This document shows, piece by piece, positions 1 to 13,400 of a stretch of DNA of 64,000 nt. Every line of letters starts with the position of its first letter. Position 1 is the stretch's first letter. The stretch comes from Symbiodinium microadriaticum (taxonomy: Eukaryota; Sar; Dinophyceae; Suessiales; Symbiodiniaceae). The stretch spans positions 476,619 to 540,618 of the forward strand of contig LSRX01000361.1 of assembly GCA_001939145.1 (NCBI GenBank), in the 5' to 3' direction. The translations under genes were made by a program, and so were the position numbers. A model generated the notes under the pieces. That model was given only the letters and a program-made list of their open reading frames with translations. It was not told where the DNA came from and searched no databases.

Positions 1-16
1 GAGAGAGAGAGAGAGA
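1..16. repeat. (GA)n microsatellite at window edge
   Basis: The window opens with a pure GA dinucleotide run that is probably the end of a longer array cut by the window edge. Confidence 0.8.
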
Positions 17-1487
17 CAGACACCGAAACAGAGCAAACCAAAGGAGCAACACATGCAACAGGCCAACAACACAAACACACCTTGACAACACTTACCAAAT
101 CATACGTGACTACGTACTTTCGTCTCTTGCTCACATCGAACTACTTGCTTTCGGGATACTCGGTGTCTAGTTTTTAATGGTCCGTGTGGGGAGATGGCCC
201 GCTTGAGACTGGTCTTGATCCCCTAGGCTTGAAGGACCAAGCTCTGATCCTGCATGCTTGTTTAGGTTGGATCTTCGGGCTTCCTGCGGCTCAAGCCAGT
301 CGACTGCGTGGATTCTTGGACCATACCAGGGTTACCGAGGTATCTGATATGCAGTCCTTCGCTAGGGTACAAAACTACAAGGTAACTTCCTTCACATGTA
401 GCCCGAGATCTCCACGGGCTTGCAATGCTTGAGAGCTACAGAAACTGACTTCCACAATGTCCCAGGAAACAAAAGCTTCAAAGTACATGGCAACAAAAAG
501 CCTGAAGTCTGGATTCGGGGAGAACCAAGCTACCATTGCATCGTACCGTTGTCTATCCTGACGCGAACATCCACACCCGCACCTTGGCGCTGCCCTCGAA
601 TCCGATGACCTGAGAATTAATGCATCATCGAGTCAACAACACAACCACACGTCGACTCTCGTGCTTCAATCTAAGCCTCCTCTTCCCTTCAAGTCCGACT
701 CTACAGAATGCTGTCCAGACCACGATGCTGCAGACTGGACACCTCAGAAGACCCCGAAACCCTGCTGCTCGAAGTAGCCGCCATGATTTTGTCTAGCCTT
801 TCTTCCCAACAGCAACGCCTTCAGAGCCTAAACCATCTAAACCATCGTAACCCCACAGACCCTACATGAACTCACACGACGGGATGTTCCAGTGATCCCA
901 CATCCCGGAACCTGAAGCCGTCAAGATCCCTCCAACCCAAAGCGTCGGAGTGGTCGTCCGAAGCCTTCGTCGTCGTGCGGTCTGAGCACCACTACTCGAT
1001 CATGGCCGAAGCCGAGTCAAGGCTCCTACTCGTGCCTTTGTTGTTCATGTCTGGGATTAGCCCTGGCTGCTTCATGTCGCAATTGCCGACATGGACTACA
1101 CGCAAAAACAGCAACCACTAAACCTCAAAACCCCTAAACCGCTAAACACCTTCACCCCGAAGTTTCCGAAATTCCGATCCGGGATGCATCGGTGCAGCCG
1201 CAGAGGTTGAAGAAGTGGCCCGTCGACTGGGTAAAAGCGCGCTTTGGGGCTCAGAGCTTTGAGTCGAAGGCTTGGGGCTCAGAGCTCCGGGGGTTTAGAG
1301 TTTGGTTTGTTGGTTGGGCTTTAAATGCCTTCTCCCCCGCCCAGAAAGCCTAGACTCCGGAACTCGCTTTGCGAGAGGGGGAGGGCGCTTCGGCTTGGGA
1401 TCTGTATGGCAAGCTTGTGGGGATACGAGCCAAAGTCACGGGTGTTTCTGTTTTTTCGCAGCAGCCCACGATTGGAGCATGGGTTGT
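17..1487. other. No supported gene; intron-like or intergenic DNA
   Basis: I see no exon here that combines protein-like composition with splice sites. Open frames are short and conflict between strands. From about 1080 the sequence carries the degenerate CCTAAACC and GGCTTCGGG words that fill introns elsewhere in the window. Confidence 0.5.
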
Positions 1488-1690
1488 TCAGGATGAGTTG
1501 TGCACTCTGCGGTGAAATGAATCAGCGCTGATTCGAAACTCCTTTCCACCCGGCACGTGACATGCTGTGACAACCGCCAACACCACCTCAATTTTGCTGA
1601 GGTCATACCCCCAACATAACACATGCTTAATCCCTATAAGAAGAAGAAAAACTGTAGCTGAAGCCCCAAATCGATGAACATCCAAAGAAA
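1488..1690 (-). CDS. Possible exon with one hydrophobic segment
   Basis: A minus-strand frame contains a membrane-like stretch (ATVFLLLIGIKHVLCW) followed by a mixed, protein-like tail (KIEVVLAVV, then GGKEFRISADSF). It lies downstream of locus A on the same strand, so it could be a membrane-anchoring 3' part of that gene or a separate gene. No convincing pair of splice sites was found. It could also be intron sequence that happens to be open. Confidence 0.25.
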
Positions 1691-1906
1691 ACATGTGGCT
1701 GTTGTAAGGGTCCTTTGTAAGCAGCGACCGCCAAGGGGACATTCCAAGGGCTTCTGCATGGAATCTTGTGGGGGTTTTCAGAGGTTGAGGTTTTGGGGTT
1801 TCGCTTTGTTCATGCTTGTTTTGAAGATCGGGATTCCAGGCTGCCGTCAACATACTTCCCAGCAACGCTTTGAGGAGGGGCCGCTGGGAACATACAACTC
1901 ATTCTA

Positions 1907-2030
1907 TGAGATCTTAACAACACCTTTCTTTCCCGCTGGAGGTTTTGGCGGACGGGCGTTTTCAACAGACTGCCACATCACCAACAACTGGGTGTGGGCC
2001 ACAGCAGATGATAGATGCCGGGATCTAGCT
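1907..2030 (-). CDS. Possible exon, strand uncertain
   Basis: A minus-strand frame after an AG at the 2030 side reads as ordinary protein (SSAVAHTQLLVMWQSVEN). The opposite strand is also open and protein-like over the same bases, so the strand is not settled. No family is recognised. Confidence 0.2.
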
Positions 2031-3047
2031 GAATTCACTTAATGTCCTTTTTTTGAAGCATGGAATGACATGTGGGACAAAGGCCGTCTTGAATAGCCAG
2101 CTTTCATGAGTTGGTCCTAGATGAGCGTCCCGGAGGTTTCAGGGTCCCCTACCTTAATCCTATTTGCCCTGTACTAGTTGCGGCCTCTACGTTGGGCCCC
2201 CTGATTTTCTGAAGCTCCCAAATCCTATGAGCCCTAAACTTCCCCTAAAGCGATCAGCTAAGCTGCGTGATGGTTTCCCATGGCGTCGCCAACACCCCCC
2301 AGTCCCTCGCCCTTTCGGCGATCGGAGATGCCCGAGACGACAGGAGAACAGTGCGGCGCAAGGTACAGACTGCTGATTCATTTTTTATGTGTATATATTA
2401 TATATATTTATATATTAACATGAGGACGGGGTTTCGAGCATATGCTACTACAGCATGTGTACAAAGATTCTTCTGTATTCTGAGCTGCTTCGCTGAAGCT
2501 TTGTATTGTTACTTGAAAGCCTGTTGTATGCATGAGACTAGCAGCTACTGAAGAAAACGTGTCCATGTCCAAACGTATCACGTTTCGGGCTGGAGCCATC
2601 CAAAATCAAGCTGCCCAAGTTTAAAAAGGCCGTGGGGAACCCCCTGCCCGCGACGAAACCTGAAACATGCCCTAAATCTGAAAACCTACTCGCCACCGGG
2701 ACTCTCAAAGTCGAACTGAATCTGGAATCGCTCCGTCAATTTTAAACAGTGTCTTACAGAGAGCGTCGTGCAATGTCGTGCAACATCTACACCATGAAGC
2801 CAACAGCACAACTCTCCAACCCTCGAAACTCGAAACCTGGATAACTAGACCCGGGTTTCGGTGAACTATAAACTATGAGTAAATTGAAAAAACCGAATGG
2901 AGCAGTAGTACTTACTGTTCATGCAGCTACCACGCTGGGACTTTGGGCACGAGTGGTGTTTAATGTAGGGAGCTCAAGTAGTTAATGTCGTTCCTTACAG
3001 CTCTCCTGAGTCTGCGATATCTGCATGTATATACATATCCATATATA

Positions 3048-3061
3048 CATACATACATTCA

Positions 3062-3093
<32 letters not shown>
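3048..3093. repeat. (CATA)n microsatellite
   Basis: CATA tetranucleotide repeat with one CATT interruption. The open frames across it on both strands are artefacts of the repeat. Confidence 0.85.
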
Positions 3094-3231
3094 CTCTATG
3101 AAGTGCCGTCCCCGAATGCCTGGTACTGTCCACGCGCAAGACCTCAAACCCAAATCCTCACCAACATGACCGCTGAGGGAGCCCAGGCTTCCCAACAGCA
3201 TAGGCCGGCAGAACTCGCCACAGCCCTGGAT

Positions 3232-3269
3232 TAAAATTCAGCAACGCATCTAAAATTCAGCAACGCATC
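3232..3269. repeat. Perfect 19-bp tandem duplication
   Basis: The unit taaaattcagcaacgcatc occurs twice head-to-tail with no mismatch (3232-3250 and 3251-3269), which indicates a recent small duplication. Confidence 0.85.
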
Positions 3270-4038
3270 CCTAACACTCCGACAGGGCCGCCTAGAACCT
3301 CTGAAACACCGATGGTCTACCAAAGCCAGAGGCTAAAACCCCTGAGGCCCCCGAGACCCAAGCACCGCTTTTTCTTCACGCTTGGAGCCAATCTTCTCTG
3401 GCCGCGAGGACCCAGGGATCCCTCGCCAGCTCTCGCGGGCGAATCTCGAACCAGCCTGGCAGCGGAGCAGTCTGAAGAGCTAGGCGTCCGAAGAGTGAAG
3501 AACTGTGAGGGCTGAATAGGGCTTTGAGGCCAAATTTGGTGCTTAATTAAGGAGTGGGGTTGAACTACAGTGAACTTTATAACTTCAGCTTCTTTTGAAT
3601 CAGGGGCGTTTTCTGCCAGGAGTTTGGGGCACTGGGATGCCTTCTGACTTTGTGAACTTCTCCATCTCTGTAGTGGAACCTTTCAACACCACCTTTCATT
3701 CTGCCGAGCCACGATCTTCGCCGGTGCCATCCCTGCGAAGGACATGGTTCAGGGTTCGGGGTTTAACTCAGTGGGGTCTAGAGCGTTTAATTAAGGTCTA
3801 TCGGGTTCAGGCTTTTCGCATTTCTGGTTGGGTGGGGTTAAGGTAAACTATCACACATCAAGTATTGCAAACATCCTGTTTCGTATCGTTCAAAGCACAG
3901 TCGTCAGTTTTGCTGCTACCAGCAGCAGAATCGTCACTGCTCTAAAACTGCTTCATGCACTTCCCAGATGGCCAAGCCTGAATTAGCAGGTCAACCTCGC
4001 ACCAAGCCATGATTCGGAAGATCAATCCTAAGACCCAC

Positions 4039-4112
4039 CTGAGGTTCTCGTCGTACAGGTGCTGCACACGCAGCGTACTCCAGGTGCCCGAGCCCAGCGG
4101 CTCACAATCAGC
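4039..4112 (-). CDS. Locus A exon, GTWS-type cysteine-rich repeat
   Basis: Bounded by CCTAG acceptor and AG|GTGGGT donor. It reads [19 protein letters not shown] in an open frame. The SGTWST core matches the exons at 5954 and 12506. This is the last secure exon of locus A. Confidence 0.6.
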
Positions 4113-7100
4113 CTAGGCTTGTGAGTTCTGTTGCCTTTTGATTTGGGGTGGCCAACTGCCTTGCACCGAAAACAGAACCCTACAACATCCTCAAGTCCAA
4201 CTCACACAACACATATTCCCAAATCCCATTCTAATCATGAAGGGCCCTACATCACCATCCATAGAAGTTGCACTATAGGTTTCGGGGCCGTGTCTTCGTG
4301 CAAACCAGGGAGCGGATGACTCGAAGCTCCAGAAGCGATGTGGGCAGGGCCTCGGTGAGATGTCGGCTTTAAGGTTCTGTGGATTTCAGGCTTCATGGCA
4401 TATGTGTTCATCATTTTCAGTCTAGTCTAGCGTATGTGTGCGTGTGTGCGTGTGTGTCGGCTTTGAAAAGTCTTCAATTTTGTGAGGGCTACACTCTGCT
4501 TGCTCTAGGTCCTCTCTCAGGGGCTTGGATTGCAGAGTCTTGGGTTCCGACCGGATGAAGTGGGCTTCGGCGGTTGTGGTTTGGGCTTGGGCCTTGAGGG
4601 CTTTGGGTTGAGTGGAGGACGGAGAGGCTCTTGAGACCTTTCCAGGCCGCTCCGAATCCTCAGCTATGCCTTAGCCGGAAACACTAAACCTTTTCCCTGT
4701 ACGCCTTATACAGTTAATCTTGAACTCTCCGCTCACCGCAACCCAAACCCTGACCTCACTGGGCAGCTGACTGGCAGGTCGCGTTACCCTCGAGGATATA
4801 GGTTCCAGCAGGACAAGCAGCGCAATCCTGCACCCATCTACTTCCTTCATTGCTGAGCTTCTGCCTCAACTATCTGCTTACTCCAGGGGCGTGAATGCTA
4901 AGATCTTTGGAGGAGCATGTAGAGAGCCACGTCTTCACTCAGTCTCTCATTGACTTCGATCCGAAGCCTGCCCAACAGCCGGACATGTTGTCAGGAAGAA
5001 ATCACAGACACGAAAAGGTAAGAACAACAGCTAGAATCTACGACCCTAAGACTCAAAGTTGAGTCATGAAGCTTTCGGTCGGCCCAAGGGCTTTCAAGCT
5101 TGAGGCTCTAGGCACTCCAGGCTCGCAACTGCAGCTGCGGGAGTTCGGGCTTGGTTCTGAAGGGTGCAGTGGACAGCTTCGAAAATAGAGACCGTCCCGG
5201 AGTTCGAGTTTGGGAGGCAAGGAGTTCAGCTCTCGGGGTTGGGGAACAAAGTCCTATGAAGCTCAGTCTTGAAGGCTTTTGCGATAGTCTTTAGGCTCGG
5301 AGGTCCGTGTCAGTGTCTTAAGAGATGGGTGCTGACAGTATCCACCATCCCCTTGCCAAATTCTTGTTTCCTCCTGCCCCGCCCCCCTCCTCCCCTCCTT
5401 CGCCTCCGCTCTCGCCCCCGTGCTCTCCAAGAGGGAGCTGAGGGTCTGAGAATATTAGCGATCGTGGAAATTATAGCGCATGCGACCAGCGAGGGCCATT
5501 TCAGAACCCGAAGTTTCTCCGGCCGCCGATAGACTTGCATGGCTGCATGACCCTTCAAACCGAAAACCTAAACCTTCGTTACATGACACCTGAAACCCCA
5601 AGTCCAAAAACCCTGCTACATGATATGAGCCATCTGTCCCGCGAACCAGGGTGGCTCCATCGCCCCTCGGGACATTCCGTACCTGTGGAAGTGCTCAGGG
5701 TTTCGAAGCCCTAGACTCGAAAACCTGAACCCTTCACACTCAATCCTACGCTCCATGTAAATCTCTGATTGTGCGAGACACGGACATTTGCGAAGGCATA
5801 GGGTTCCCTTGCCGTAATTATTAGGACTGCAGAGTCCTAAATCCGAAAACACACTCCAGCTAGATTGCAAGACATACTCATAGTCAAAATCGTGGGTTGC
5901 AGACCTGGAATAGCGAAACAGGCCTCCCCTACAACAGCAAAGCCAAGCTGCACTCTGCTGAACGCGACGTACTCCACGTGCCAGATGGGCATTCCATGCC
6001 TTCATTCATGCTGATAAACGGCTAAACCTCCCTGAAACCCCCGGGTCGCGGCCGCGAGTTCTAAACCCCTACACCGGGAAGCATCTCGCCAGCAAAAACT
6101 GAAAGTCCTACACCTCAGCCAGGGCACATTCCCCGTCCGGCGAGGGCGCAAAGCGGCCGGCTGGGCAAAGACGACAGCGGCTGGCATTCGATGGACTAAC
6201 CTGGCGAGGTCGGACATGGCTTAGGACTCATGCAGTTTTTACGGTTGCAGATTGAATTGAGTCTTGCAATGAAGCCCCTTACGTCCAGAAACCTGGAGGA
6301 TTTGAGAAGGCATTTCGAAGGGTAGAGCTCAAAGCGATTACCCATTTTGGGCTTGCAGTTTCAAATCTGTGCTGCTGCGCTACGGCTTGAAATGCGGGAT
6401 TCCGGGAAGCTGCAGGCTGCCTTCTGTGTGCTGCTCCTGGTCATCACCCGCATAACGATGCTCAGGTTTCGAAGCCGACAACCACGACAGGTTCAATCAA
6501 AGCAAACACAAAAGGCCCAAACCCACCACAAACTCACATACAATCCAACAGCCTCGACCCTCGAACACACGGAATTAACAACTCCAAGACCTAAACCGAA
6601 ACCCCGAAACCGCCAAACCAGCAAGCCCCCTCCGCTGCTCTGGGTCTTAGACAGCCCAGGCCTTCCCCAGTGGGCAGGCTGTGCACATCCCAGCTTCGGC
6701 CTTAGCTCACAAGCTCTTGGAAACAGGTCTAGAGTCTCCAGGACTTAGGCCTCATTTTTTACAGCGAACTCCAAAGACTTGGAGAATTAGGATAATGACC
6801 ATCAGTGCTGGGGTTCCTCACTGGCATGAGGATAATGACGAATTTCAATTTTCCATAAAGGACCACGAAAAAAATACGGATCTCTCCTTGCTTCCTAGCT
6901 TCCAGAAAAGGCCTACATGCAGCAAACTTGGGACCGTGTTCAACCTGCCAAGTCAACAGCGCCTTGGCCACTTGGCGCCCTTCTCGGAATCCGCTAACTT
7001 GTTAAAGCTGAAAGAAGTATCTCCTGCGACAAAGAAGCCCCGCTCTTGGTTCCGGCAGGGCAGATGCTGCAAGAGGGCGACTCGGCCTCTGAGCTCAAGG

Positions 7101-10100
7101 CTTTACGGCTTGCAAAGACAGACTACGTGCCGCTATGCTATAGGATCAGGGCTGTTGAAACTGTTTTGAGAGTGGGCGTGGGTTTTCGTGGGACTTGGGT
7201 GTGGGCTCTTTGAACCCATGATTTGGCTCTTGCTGCAGCTGGGTCCAGCTAGAATTCTGGGATTTGCAGGGCGTTGATGGGCTCGGACACCATTGAGCAG
7301 AAGCTGCAGCAGTTGTTTGTGCAGGGCTTTCAAGCGCTTGAGACAGGTTGGAAGATCTTAGCGTCAGCCAGTACAGACAGATTTTGCAGGGCGTTGAGAC
7401 CATGTCTAGTGCAAGTTCGAACCACAGCGTCACAGCGTTGTCCCGATTGTCGAGCAGCCGCACACGATGCATTGTGGGGATTTCCGGGTGTCGCGCCAGG
7501 AGGCCTGCGGAGTGGCGTTCCGATCGGCATAGGCATAGGAAAACCCTTGCATACAATTCGCGGCCTGCCTTCGCCAACCACTCAGCATTTTGACTTGTAT
7601 ACCGCATCAGCCTACCGCGAAGGGACTTTACCTTGCGGCTCGTGTCCCCTACAAAGCAAACAGTTCGTGCCATGTCACCGGCGCCAGGGAAGCGTGAACA
7701 AAGGCGTGGCACCGGCTGCTTCAAGTTTGGCTTTCATACGCTGAACGGCAGCCTCCACGCAGGTATCCTGCCGACTTGCGGGCAAGCACAGTCTCCTGCC
7801 TGCATCTGCGCTTGGCAGCCCAGCTGACGAGAGACCAGATCGAAAGGAAGTGTGGTTGAAGACATCAAGTCCAGAAGGGCTGTACATGCCGAGCCAAAGC
7901 TCGTGAAAGCTCAGTTTGCTTCTGTCCTGGATCTTGCGAAAAATGCACTGCCAACGCCGCAAATTCGAGTCGAACACGACTTTTGCAGACTTAACTTCCA
8001 CTCTAACGCCGTCACGAATCCAGTCTACGGCAGCATTGCTGATACTGCGCCTCATGCAGTGATGGGCGGTGGGCTCACCGGATGCATCCGTGAACGTGCT
8101 ACCTGTGTGGTTAACCTTGTCGAATTCCAAGGCGATTCGCTGAATCCGGTTTCCACGGGCACTAGTGCTCATTGTGTTCATGGGTATGCCTTCGTACACT
8201 TTGTCTTGCAGTTGGCGCGCTTTTTGCAGCAGCGCGGAATAGAGCGTCGAAACCATGGGGTCCGTCCTCGCAACCTTGCTAACTAGCTCACATGATCCTG
8301 ACAGCAACATCTTGTCCAGAATAGTTTTCATGGCCGTATTCCATGCAGCCTGTCCCACTTGTCCGTTGACTCGTATTGCATGTCCCGTAGGGGCGGTTGC
8401 CACTCCTGTGGAAGTGACTCCGGTCTGCAAGTCATGCCTTATGAGGTAGAACTCAGCAGGGGTGTAGATCAATAAGTAAAGATCATCAAATGGCTGCGAG
8501 TGCTGACATCTGTTCTGCATCAGCTTAACGCCATGAAAAGTAATATTCCAAAACTGCTTGGAATTATTGAAACACAACATGGCAGATTTGAGCTCTATGC
8601 GCCTTCCCCTCAGGGTGAAGTCCCACTCTGCCATTTGCGAGCTACGACGGCGGCCATCGCGACAACTCAGCGCTGACTCTGCGTCCCTCGACAGGCTTTG
8701 CGGATGCAAACGCTCGAGAATGCTCCTGGCAAGAGATTCCAGGAGCATGCCACGTCGTTTTTCCGCTTACTTTGGCAAGCGGATCATCTCCGTAAAGTGC
8801 CTGTGACTGGCTCACAGGTTCGATGATGTGCCGGAAGCATGCAGAATCCAACACAACAAGCCCCCGACGTGACTGCCACAAGTCTACCGGTATTTGGCGA
8901 GCCCACGTCACGACTCTAATTCGCAGCATGTCTGCACCACGGAAATACTACAGTAGCAGACTCGCTCTGCTCTCTTGGGCCGAACAAGCTCCGTCGCTGG
9001 CGAAATCTGTCATTGCACGAGCCCATGAACACCAAATTCCTTCAATTTGCCAAACCCTGAAAGGCTACACCCTCAACCCTACAGAAAGAACCCCCTCTCC
9101 TCCAGCCCCTTTAGCCCCCTCTTCCCCAGAAGCCCCCAAAAGAACCCCCCTTTTTCCCCACAAAAGCCCCTTTAAAAGGCCGCCCCAGCAGCGAGGCTAA
9201 AGCTCCCAGGTCTGCAGGCGCTGCATTCGCCGGAGCCCGGCTCGCTGGCAAAGCCCGCTGGGCCTCGGAGGTCTGAAACTCGACGAGTTGGGTCTAGTTA
9301 GGGTTTAGGGTAGTTAAGAGTTTAGGGAAGTTAGGGTTTAGGGTTGATGGATGTCTGGCTTTGAGGCTTGTTATAGGTATAGGCGTTTAAGGATAAGAAG
9401 GGCTTTTATGTTCAGGTCAGGGTTCGCAGTTCGGGGTTGAGATTGTAGGGATTGCAACCTGAACTATAGCTATGAGGGTTTCGGGATTAAAGATCGATCG
9501 AAGACTTAACTTACGGGATGTGGGGTCGCCTTGACTGCCTGGTAACTACAAGTAGCTATTGTGATCGTAGACCCATAGATCCTCTCGCAGGCTCCTCTGC
9601 TAGCAAGAGGCGCCTTGCAACTTGACATGCACATCTTGAGACTCATGCTCACAGCCTCTGAGCACCCGTCAAAGGTCGCAGGTGTCGGATGCACTCCGAC
9701 TATACCTTGCATGACAAGGCAGTTCGGGTGGAGGGCATGTAAAGATCATTTAAGGTCTTAGGGCTGGGGTTCAAGTGGCTTAGGTGCGGAGGGAAATTTT
9801 GGGGTTGGCAACCACGGATGATTTTACTTCCGTTTCACGCTTTGACAGGTTTCTCGAGAAGATATAGTGATATGGCACATAATCAGTCTGCGACACACAG
9901 AGAGTCCTGATATGCAGGTCAACGTAGGTGCGTGCACCATCAAATCACTAAAAACAAACACTGCATATTGCAATCGACCCTGCAGAATTGATGTCGGTGC
10001 CTGCCCGCAGTGCACTCCTCACACATGTCGGCGGCAGCATCGCTACGTGTCCCAGGAGGACAACCTGGAGCGGCGAATCAGTTTCCATCATCGAAAAACC

Positions 10101-10439
10101 GAAAGGAAACGAATTCAACTGAACCCCTGCACCGTGCACCGTAAATTCCTGCTATAAACCTGAAACCTGAGCCCAAAGCCCGGCCAGAACTGCTGAATTA
10201 ATGTCGCGACAAGAAGCACCCTACCGAGGGAACTCGAAACCCTGTGCCAGAGTATGAAGTGCCCGAATTCATGCCCCTAAACCCTGAACCCTACCAGTAT
10301 AGTAGGATCCCTCGCGATGTCGGCCCAAGGGCTCTCGCAGCCGGTGCCATTGCCGCGGAAACGACCTGGAAGGCAGTCGCCTCAGCAAGGTTCTCAAGGC
10401 AGTTGAAACTCGTGGCCTCCTGATGTATGTATGTATACA

Positions 10440-10489
<50 letters not shown>

Positions 10490-13400
10490 GTATGTACGTA
10501 TGTACGTATGTATGTATGTATGTATGTATGTACGTACGTACGTACGTATGTAGGTATGTATGTAGGTATGTATGTAGGTATGTATGTATGTATGTATGCA
10601 TGTATGTATGTATGTATGTTGATTCGGACCTTGACATGAAGATCCTTATAGTCGTTGCTCCAATCAAAGTGGAGGGAGAGGGAGCCGCTAATCCGGTACC
10701 GTCTTGTCTGCAGAGTACAGGCCAGAAAGATTTTGGCTTATCTCGGAGTACTTGCGAGGAAGCACGGGAACTCCAGGACAGGACTCCGACGCCCATCTCG
10801 CACAGGTCGAAGTGCAGGCAGAATCATTTGTAGATGCAATTCTAGAATGCCGCTTTTGGACTATGCCCCTAGTTACTTGGAGTTCAAACCGATCCCCTTC
10901 ATCCTGCAGCCGAAGTATGAAAGACTAAATTTGAACCCTAGAAGGCCTCGAGACCGAAAAGCTCTCAAACCGGAAGCCCTTGCATTGACCCTTAAACCTT
11001 AGAGAACCACACCCGGATAAAACAAGCTTGCGGCCACATCGCTGCAGGAGACCGAGGCACTCGAGCTCCAAGTGCCTGGCAGCCGTCATAGCAACAGTAA
11101 TCCAAAATGTTCCAAATTCCCTCCAAATCTCTGTAGACTTATACTGCGTATATTATGCCCCAAAACCCCACTGCGATTGTGAAGGCCCCCTACTGTATTC
11201 GATACAGCTTTGATGACATAAATGTTGTCCAACCTCTGAAGTCTGCGGGCCTGTGGGGTTGAGGCTTGCAGAACTGTCTGACGCCATGATTGAATGCTGC
11301 TGCCATGCACTGGCTGTTAGACACTGCACGCCAACCACTCTCCAAAGCTCAACAGACACCTGCCAAAAGACCGACGAAAAGTCAATGCAAAGCCGTCGCG
11401 ATCCCCCGCAAACCTGGAACCGAACGCCCATTCTACAGTTCCAAACTCGATAGCGCCATAAGTCTAAAGGCAAACCCAAATGTTTTGGAGACTCAGCGCT
11501 TTACGAGACTTCGGATGGTAACTCCCCGGCGACAACTCCTAAACCCGCAGCCTTCTGGGCAGTCCATGCACGTCTCGTTCCTGGGTTTCTGCAGCAAACA
11601 GCAAGCAAGACAAAAACCAGTCGAACCCCCCCCTGGCTTTTTGTGCTTAGAAGCCCGCATAAAACAAAACATGACTCGAGTGTTGACGATCGTCTTGCTG
11701 AAATACCAGGAGATGTGTGGGGGAGCAATGACGTTCCAACTTTCTGGCTTCCATGTTAAACACGACACCCTGTTGCATAATTGCTTGAAGAGGAGGCCAA
11801 GGGGCGGCTGCTCGATGTAGGTCCCAGCAGGACACAGTGAACAGTAGGCAGAGCCCTCGTCGCTAAACTCGCCCGGCAGGCCTTCGGCACGAGCTACCGT
11901 GGGTTCCATCTGTGCGTGCAGCGCTCGGGATCCAGCATGTGGACCCGGGCAGAGATGTTGGAATGCTTTGTGCTACCCTGGACAAAGCTTTGGGAACAAA
12001 TGGAAACTTCTCGAACGTCAACTAGCAGAATTACAAAGTTACACATGTCGCTGCTTTGCCTCCGGTGTCATGCCGTTACCAATTACGTCATGGCTAGTTT
12101 TGCACTCTGTCTGGCAACAAAATGTCAACGTGAACCTCTGACCCTGCGCACCTCCCACCTCCAACCTCTCTCAACACACCTAAAGACAAGCCCGAAGACG
12201 CCAGATCCCAGCAAGAATTAGTTGACTCCAAATACCTCAAGCTCAAGCAGGGTCGAGGGTTGAGGGCCGTGACGCCTGCTGGGACATCTAACCATGAAGC
12301 TGAAAGTCTGAGCCCTTGCCAGGAAGCGAATCTACAGGTTGCCCTCCCCAAGGCCTTCAGTTCTGGAATCCTACAGGCCTCAAACCTTGAGCAGCTAAAG
12401 CCCAGACTTTTGATTGTTTAATCTTCTGAAACCCTGCACCTTTGCTTCAAACGCCCAACTCACCCTAAATATCCATTCAAGTCTTCCGAGGGTCATCGGA
12501 TGCACTCTGCCGCTTCCATGCCACTCCAGGTGCCCGCCGGGCAGGAGGTGCAGTTCAAGGCCTTGTGATCTTCGGCTTTGGCTTCCTTGAAGGCTTCTCC
12601 TTTGATGCTTCCTTCAAGGGGTTCCTGTGAGGGCTCCTAGAAGGGGTGGGTAGTGGTTTTAGGGTTGGGAACCTTCTGATGCTTTGACCCGAGACATGAG
12701 AATATGTGGAGGCAGTACCGTTCCTGAATTAGGAACCACATTTTTTTAGGGATGCTTGGGGCTCAGGAGACCCCAAACAAAGTTTTGGGTGTTGAGGTTG
12801 AGGCATATATACGAGCCTCTTTTTTGTACGGCCACTTTGCATGTCATGAGGTACGAAATGACAGGCTCGCGGACGTGAGCGAATGTTTCAGAAGTCACCC
12901 AAACAACAGGACCCTTGTCATGAGAGTCTCATCGTCGAAGGCTATGACACAATACTGGTAATCTTAGAAGCTATGAACTAACGGTTCGCCCCTCCATCTG
13001 CAGAGGCACCGGATCCGTAATGAAGGTCCCGGGGATGCAGGAATTGCATCCAGTGGACGCCGTGGTGCTGTACCGACCTCTCTGACGCTCTGAGCAAGAA
13101 GAGCCATGCATGTGATTTGCTCCCTGCTCGAGCTTGCATCTGACCAGCTGTGGGTTGAAGTCTATGATTCGGGGCCCTATGAACCCTTGTTTAGCCCTAA
13201 ACCGCCTTCCCAAACCCTTACTGTAGCGAGCTTCTCACAGGGTTTTCAAGCATAGAACTCCTCTACACCAGCGGAAGCACAAGCACAATCCCGTGTAGAG
13301 TTTGCACAATCACGGCAGAAACTTCCCGAACAACCTGTTGAAAACTATGCATTCGGGGCCGGAAACGGCGTCAAGAACACAAGACCACAAACACAAAAAA

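Larger units (their letters stand above)
2050..4030. other. Mostly non-coding stretch below locus A
   Basis: This stretch holds an AT-rich patch near 2390-2420, a CATA microsatellite near 3050, a tandem 19-bp duplication at 3232-3269, and two ambiguous islands (about 2270-2370 and 3390-3510) that are open on both strands. The end of locus A should lie here, but I could not identify its terminal exon or stop. Confidence 0.4.

Noticed and set aside
6681..7169. 162-codon plus-strand frame at 6.7-7.2 kb
   Set aside because: Composition is mixed intron-like. It opposes the orientation of all secure exons and has no motif or splice sites.
10423..10833. Open frames rich in Tyr/Val/Cys-Met at 10.4-10.8 kb
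   Set aside because: Produced by the TATG repeat. No protein-like flank.
11290..11820. 176-codon plus-strand frame
   Set aside because: It overlaps intron sequence and, at its end, lies antisense to a secure locus A exon (11801-11867).
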